Shown here one piece after another: positions 61,201 to 64,000 of a DNA stretch of 64,000 nt (its first letter is position 1; each line of letters begins with the position of its first letter). The translations under genes were made by a program, and so were the position numbers. Under the pieces are notes generated by a model that was not told where the DNA came from, did not search any database, and saw nothing but the letters and a program-made list of their open reading frames with translations. Source of the DNA: Pardosa pseudoannulata (lineage: Eukaryota > Arthropoda > Arachnida > Araneae > Lycosidae); the NCBI GenBank assembly GCA_032207245.1, contig CM063502.1, forward strand, positions 49,987,404-50,051,403, given 5' to 3'.

Positions 61201-63551
61201 AAAGCTTCAGATCTGAGTATGAACAGTCTGTATTATTGAAGGGTTGAAGAGAAAGCAACAGCTTTTGTTTAAACGTATAGGTATTCATGAAGCCTAGCGT
61301 AGAATATCCAGGAATTAAAAGCAAAGCATAATTTCTAGTAATTCGAGGCGTACGAGTTTGTCTTTTTAAACATTTTATTGAAACATAACAGACTGAACAT
61401 AAACTTAAACCAGGTAGAAAGTTATGAATCAAAATTAAGTCGAGAATCGTGTATAAATTAATAGCACATACAAGTCACACCTAGAACACAAAAAGCGAGC
61501 CTGGTCTGCAATTACAACTACAGATTCCGCTTTTAACAGGTTGTACCACGTGATCTCGCTGTGAGTGACAGCCAAAGCCACACACACTACAAGAATGCAC
61601 ACAATCCTCAACATTAATAACGGAACAGCTTTAATATCGAGATGAAATGTCACAAGTCGCGAAAAATAAAATAAATAAACCTGCTATAGAAGTTGAGAAG
61701 CTAAATTTAATCACAATATTATGATTAATGATTCAGTTTTCATTCTCCTATTTAAAGATTTTTGTATAAATATCTTGATTTAAAACTTCATTTGTAATAT
61801 TGTATTCGTAAAAGAAAATTTAATACAATCTGATTTAAATAAGAAAAACGTTCCAAATAAACAAAATTCCGATTTATACAATTTTTTAATTAAGATTTTT
61901 ATTGAACCTGCTTCTAGGTTAGATGTCTGCAAACATTAACAACTATATTTAAGCAGCAGGTTCCCATCTAATTAAGCCTGGAGTTACAAAAAATTGACCG
62001 TAGGGCCAAAAATTAGATTGAAACTTTGTGAGATTGTTTATAGGATGGAAATTAACAATCTAAAAAAAATCATTTTACGCAAATATAAAAGTCCTACACG
62101 CTATTTTATTAAGTATGTAATTATGGAATTTTAAACAGTACCAGACTGTCATTTCCAAAAACAAAGACATTGAGACAGCAGATTTATTTTTAATCATATG
62201 TAAACATATTACTTTAGAAGAAAGTTTTATACTAGATACAATTATTCCGCCTTATTTTAATTGATGTGCATATACGCTAAAATCAAATTCAAGTGTGCGA
62301 GACTTGAAAAGTCATAAAATAGCAAGGCCGTAGGCAAGGGGGGATTTAGGGGGACCGGTCCCCTTCCAAAATTCTAAAAAGACCATTTCGTGGAAAAAAA
62401 TGGATCATGTTTGTGGTTGTGTCATCTGCCTAAATGTGCATAGACATCAGTGTGTTTAGTGACATTCAATTAAACAGAAGGTGCAAATTATATTCAACCT
62501 GTAAGAGCAAATTGATAGCACTTTTAGTAACGCATCTCAATATTGATGCATAATCGGAAGAAATTTAGAAAAAAATTCGCAGACTTTCAAGGCGAACATA
62601 TTTTATAATATACAGATAAAATGTTCATTTCCTTTCAAAATTATTCTTTTTGTTGGTTTGCTCTAATTTTTGTTTATACTTCTGTTTTGAAAATTAGAAT
62701 TGAATATCATGTATAGTTTTCAGTGTTAATTTTACTATTAAATTGATTGTGTAGTTACTTCATTACTCATTCTAGACTTTAAATTTGCTCATTATATCAT
62801 TTTTTAATCATTATGAAATCTTAAAACTCCATTGTCTCATGATACTCATTAGGTATATACATGCATAAGAAAATTTGTTGTTTTACTGAAGTATCATTCA
62901 CAAAAATCAATGTCGTTCACCTTCGTCCCCCTCCGAAAATAATTTCTGGCTACGGTGTTGTAAAATAGTCATCTAAATAATTGAACCACGGCAATGGTCA
63001 CTCGTAAAACCGTTGGATGGTTCCGTAATGCCCATGGAATAGGATTTGGGGAACCCTGGTGTAGATTATCATAATTCAATAAAATGAGAATTTACCTCTG
63101 CATCCTCTTCCGAAGATTTATCCATTAGAAGGTAATAGTTATCCATTCGACCGATCCATGGTTTCTCACCAAGTCTGAAGAAGACATCATATAGGAAGCT
63201 GATTTTTTTATAAACTTTGATCAATCTGAAAATTGCATATTATATGTCAATTCAAATAGATAACATTGATAAAGAAACTTTTAACAAATGTATGAATTAT
63301 CTACTTACATGGGCTTTCCAGTGAACACAAAGAGGAAAAAATCTATAATTACTGCTGGTATCCATTGATCTATTAAAGCATGTACATAATAAGCATATCT
63401 GTTATAGTAAATAGTGAAATCAGGATACCGGAATATGTTTACTAGTGGATACTCTTCTCTTTTTGACAAAGCAAACTCTAGAATATCTTGGTTTGCATAT
63501 GGTAACTTCTCGTAATTCATACAGCAATTGACGATGAAAACCTTTGTTGGT
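58128..63551 (-). CDS. Fatty acyl-CoA reductase, 3' part of gene (four exons; 5' end outside window)
   Basis: FAR enzymes reduce long-chain acyl-CoA to fatty alcohol with NADPH and feed wax, cuticular-lipid and pheromone synthesis, usually at the ER or peroxisome membrane. Four minus-strand exons (63309-63551, 63096-63225, 59052-59179, 58128-58257) join in frame through GT-AG introns with matching phases. The joined part encodes roughly 208 residues. It covers the end of the reductase fold, the C-terminal FAR_C (male-sterility type) region with motifs such as NFDWPQYM and REDPSNIP, and a terminal membrane helix. The N-terminal NADPH-binding motif is not in the window, because the upstream exons lie beyond 64000. 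No frameshift or internal stop is seen, so the gene looks intact here. Family assignment rests on recalled arthropod FAR patterns. The exact paralogue, in a family much expanded in arthropods, cannot be named. Confidence 0.85.
59052..59179 (-). CDS. FAR exon (FDW...REDPS motif region)
   Basis: The acceptor is TTTTCTAG and the exon opens IFNLDTENFDWPQYMDSS, closely matching the conserved FAR stretch 'xIFNFDxxxLDWxxYxxxY'. It continues GGRKFLAREDPSNIPYA, matching 'GxRxYxxKEDPSTLPxAR'. It is 128 nt long and ends AT|GTAAGC. A second AG 12 nt downstream of the chosen acceptor would break the frame, so the upstream AG was taken. The intron separating it from the previous exon is about 3.9 kb and contains a hAT-like transposon and an older SINE. 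Confidence 0.87.
59180..61434. other. FAR intron, left part
   Basis: No exon or repeat ends recognised. Contains a C9 run near 60717 and short chance frames. Confidence 0.5.
61435..61614 (-). CDS. Candidate small secreted-protein ORF with signal-peptide-like start
   Basis: From the ATG at 61614 the reading starts MLRIVCILVVCVALAVTHSE. This has a basic residue, a hydrophobic core and small residues before a possible cleavage site, as in a secretory signal peptide. The frame then continues about 40 codons with several cysteines to a stop at 61435. There is no recognisable domain, no clear TATA box and no obvious downstream exon. It sits inside the 3.9-kb FAR intron on the same strand. It could be a nested gene, an alternative exon or chance. 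Confidence 0.25.
   Translation of the reverse strand: MLRIVCILVVCVALAVTHSEITWYNLLKAESVVVIADQARFLCSRCDLYVLLIYTRFST
61910..62025 (+). mobile_element. SINE-A remnant in the FAR intron
   Basis: TTTAAGCAGCAGGTTCCCAT, CTAATTAAGCCTGGAGT and TTGACCGTAGGGCC follow the SINE-A tail order, heavily diverged. Confidence 0.5.
62315..62968. mobile_element. Non-autonomous hAT-like DNA transposon in the long FAR intron
   Basis: The 8-bp sequence TAAAATAG occurs exactly at 62315-62322 and again at 62961-62968. Between them, the ends form imperfect inverted repeats: CAAGGCCGTAGGC at the left, and CAACACCGTAGCC when the right end is read in reverse complement. G-rich and C-rich subterminal blocks (62336-62364 and 62922-62937) extend the symmetry. 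An 8-bp duplication with CA-starting TIRs is typical of hAT elements. The 638-bp interior shows no transposase, so the copy is non-autonomous. It was inserted between two FAR exons and does not affect the coding frame. Confidence 0.75.
63096..63225 (-). CDS. FAR exon (middle of FAR_C domain)
   Basis: The acceptor is TTTTCAG and the donor is GAG|GTAAAT. The exon is 130 nt; the first base completes an Ile codon with the AT left by the upstream exon, followed by 43 codons. The peptide starts LIKVYKKISFLYDVFF and ends KSSEEDAE, fitting the FAR pattern 'L(V/I)R(I/V)Y(R/K)K' followed by the segment before 'xIFNFD'. It ends in phase 0, as the next exon requires. Confidence 0.85.
63309..63551 (-). 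CDS. FAR exon (most upstream one in the window)
   Basis: The exon follows a polypyrimidine acceptor (a run of T then AG) and ends at AT|GTAAGT. It is 243 nt long and enters in phase 1. The translation begins PTKVFIVNCCMNYEKLPY, matching the FAR segment that normally reads like 'VYNxTSGxxNPxTW'. It continues through REEYPLVNIFRYPDF and a hydrophobic stretch around WIPAVIIDFFLFVFTGKP. That stretch matches the 'hxxPAxxxDxxxxxxGxKP' pattern at the start of the FAR_C domain. The reading frame continues without a break into the next exon across a short intron of about 83 bp. Confidence 0.85.
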
Positions 63552-64000
63552 CTAAAAAAAGAATTTGAAATCTATAAACATGTTGATTTAACTAAATTTA
63601 TAAAGCGTTTATTAGAACTAAATATGTAAAAAATATATTTTCAGTGACAAAAATCGGAAATGTGATTATATGCATTTAAGACACTAACCCATAAATGCCA
63701 GAGTAATTTCCACCGAATGTATATTGATGAATATCTTAAACCATTAACGCCCAGCGTCCTTATTTCAGGACAGTCAAAAAATGGTTTGTAGAGTTTTTGT
63801 TTTCTTGAAACGATTCTTCCTTTTTAATGGAAATAGATATTAATCTTATGAATAATCAAGTTTAAAAAGTTTTCAAATATGATCTTATCTATAATTTTGT
63901 CAGTTCGATCGGCATTACAAGCTTAGAATAGGAACTATTAGGACCGGTATTCTGAACGTATACCGGTCAAAATCATGGCGAATAGCCATATCTGTAATAA
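63552..64000. other. FAR intron running off the window
   Basis: No further FAR exon is readable on the minus strand before the edge; the next upstream exon should lie beyond 64000. Confidence 0.55.

Overview
This is a eukaryotic, strongly AT-rich window, almost certainly from an arthropod and perhaps a chelicerate such as a spider (inference). It has spliced GT-AG genes, no operons, long introns and a dense layer of old transposable elements. Only one protein-coding gene is recognised with confidence. It is the 3' part of a fatty acyl-CoA reductase (FAR) gene on the minus strand at 58128-63551. Four coding exons join in frame, and the 5' exons lie beyond the right edge of the window.

Layout. 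1-235 is AC/AT low-complexity DNA. 4821-9420 holds a 10-bp minisatellite and a THAP/P-element-type transposase relic (6691-8520) broken by a TTAA-flanked piggyBac-like MITE (7143-7566), followed by a diverged tandem duplication. 1.4-16.4 kb also carries many copies of a tRNA-derived SINE, called SINE-A here. 19.5-20.7 kb has LTR-like sequence and another tRNA-headed repeat. 22.2-32.4 kb is an old tandem duplication of about 5 kb that appears non-coding. 34.8-36.0 kb has a Helitron-like element containing a palindromic MITE, next to a short hAT-like element. 37.3-38.6 kb is a decayed Jockey-like LINE on the minus strand. 39.2-40.45 kb repeats 21.1-22.2 kb. 41.8-46.3 kb is a 229-bp satellite array between inverted arms that contain Helitron-related sequence. 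48.3-48.5 kb looks like a promoter and first exon of an unidentified minus-strand transcript. 49.0-53.6 kb is a nest of palindromic MITEs, hAT-like elements and SINEs. 54.1 kb has a second SINE family with perfect target-site duplications. 56.5-57.4 kb is a Penelope-like relic. The FAR gene fills the right end, with a hAT-like element in its long intron.

The genes do not form a pathway. The main content is one lipid-metabolism gene in a repeat-rich neighbourhood whose nested insertions can be put in relative order. No previously undescribed functional system was identified. The least explained items are the satellite between inverted arms, the tandemly amplified palindromic MITE and the unidentified promoter/exon candidates.
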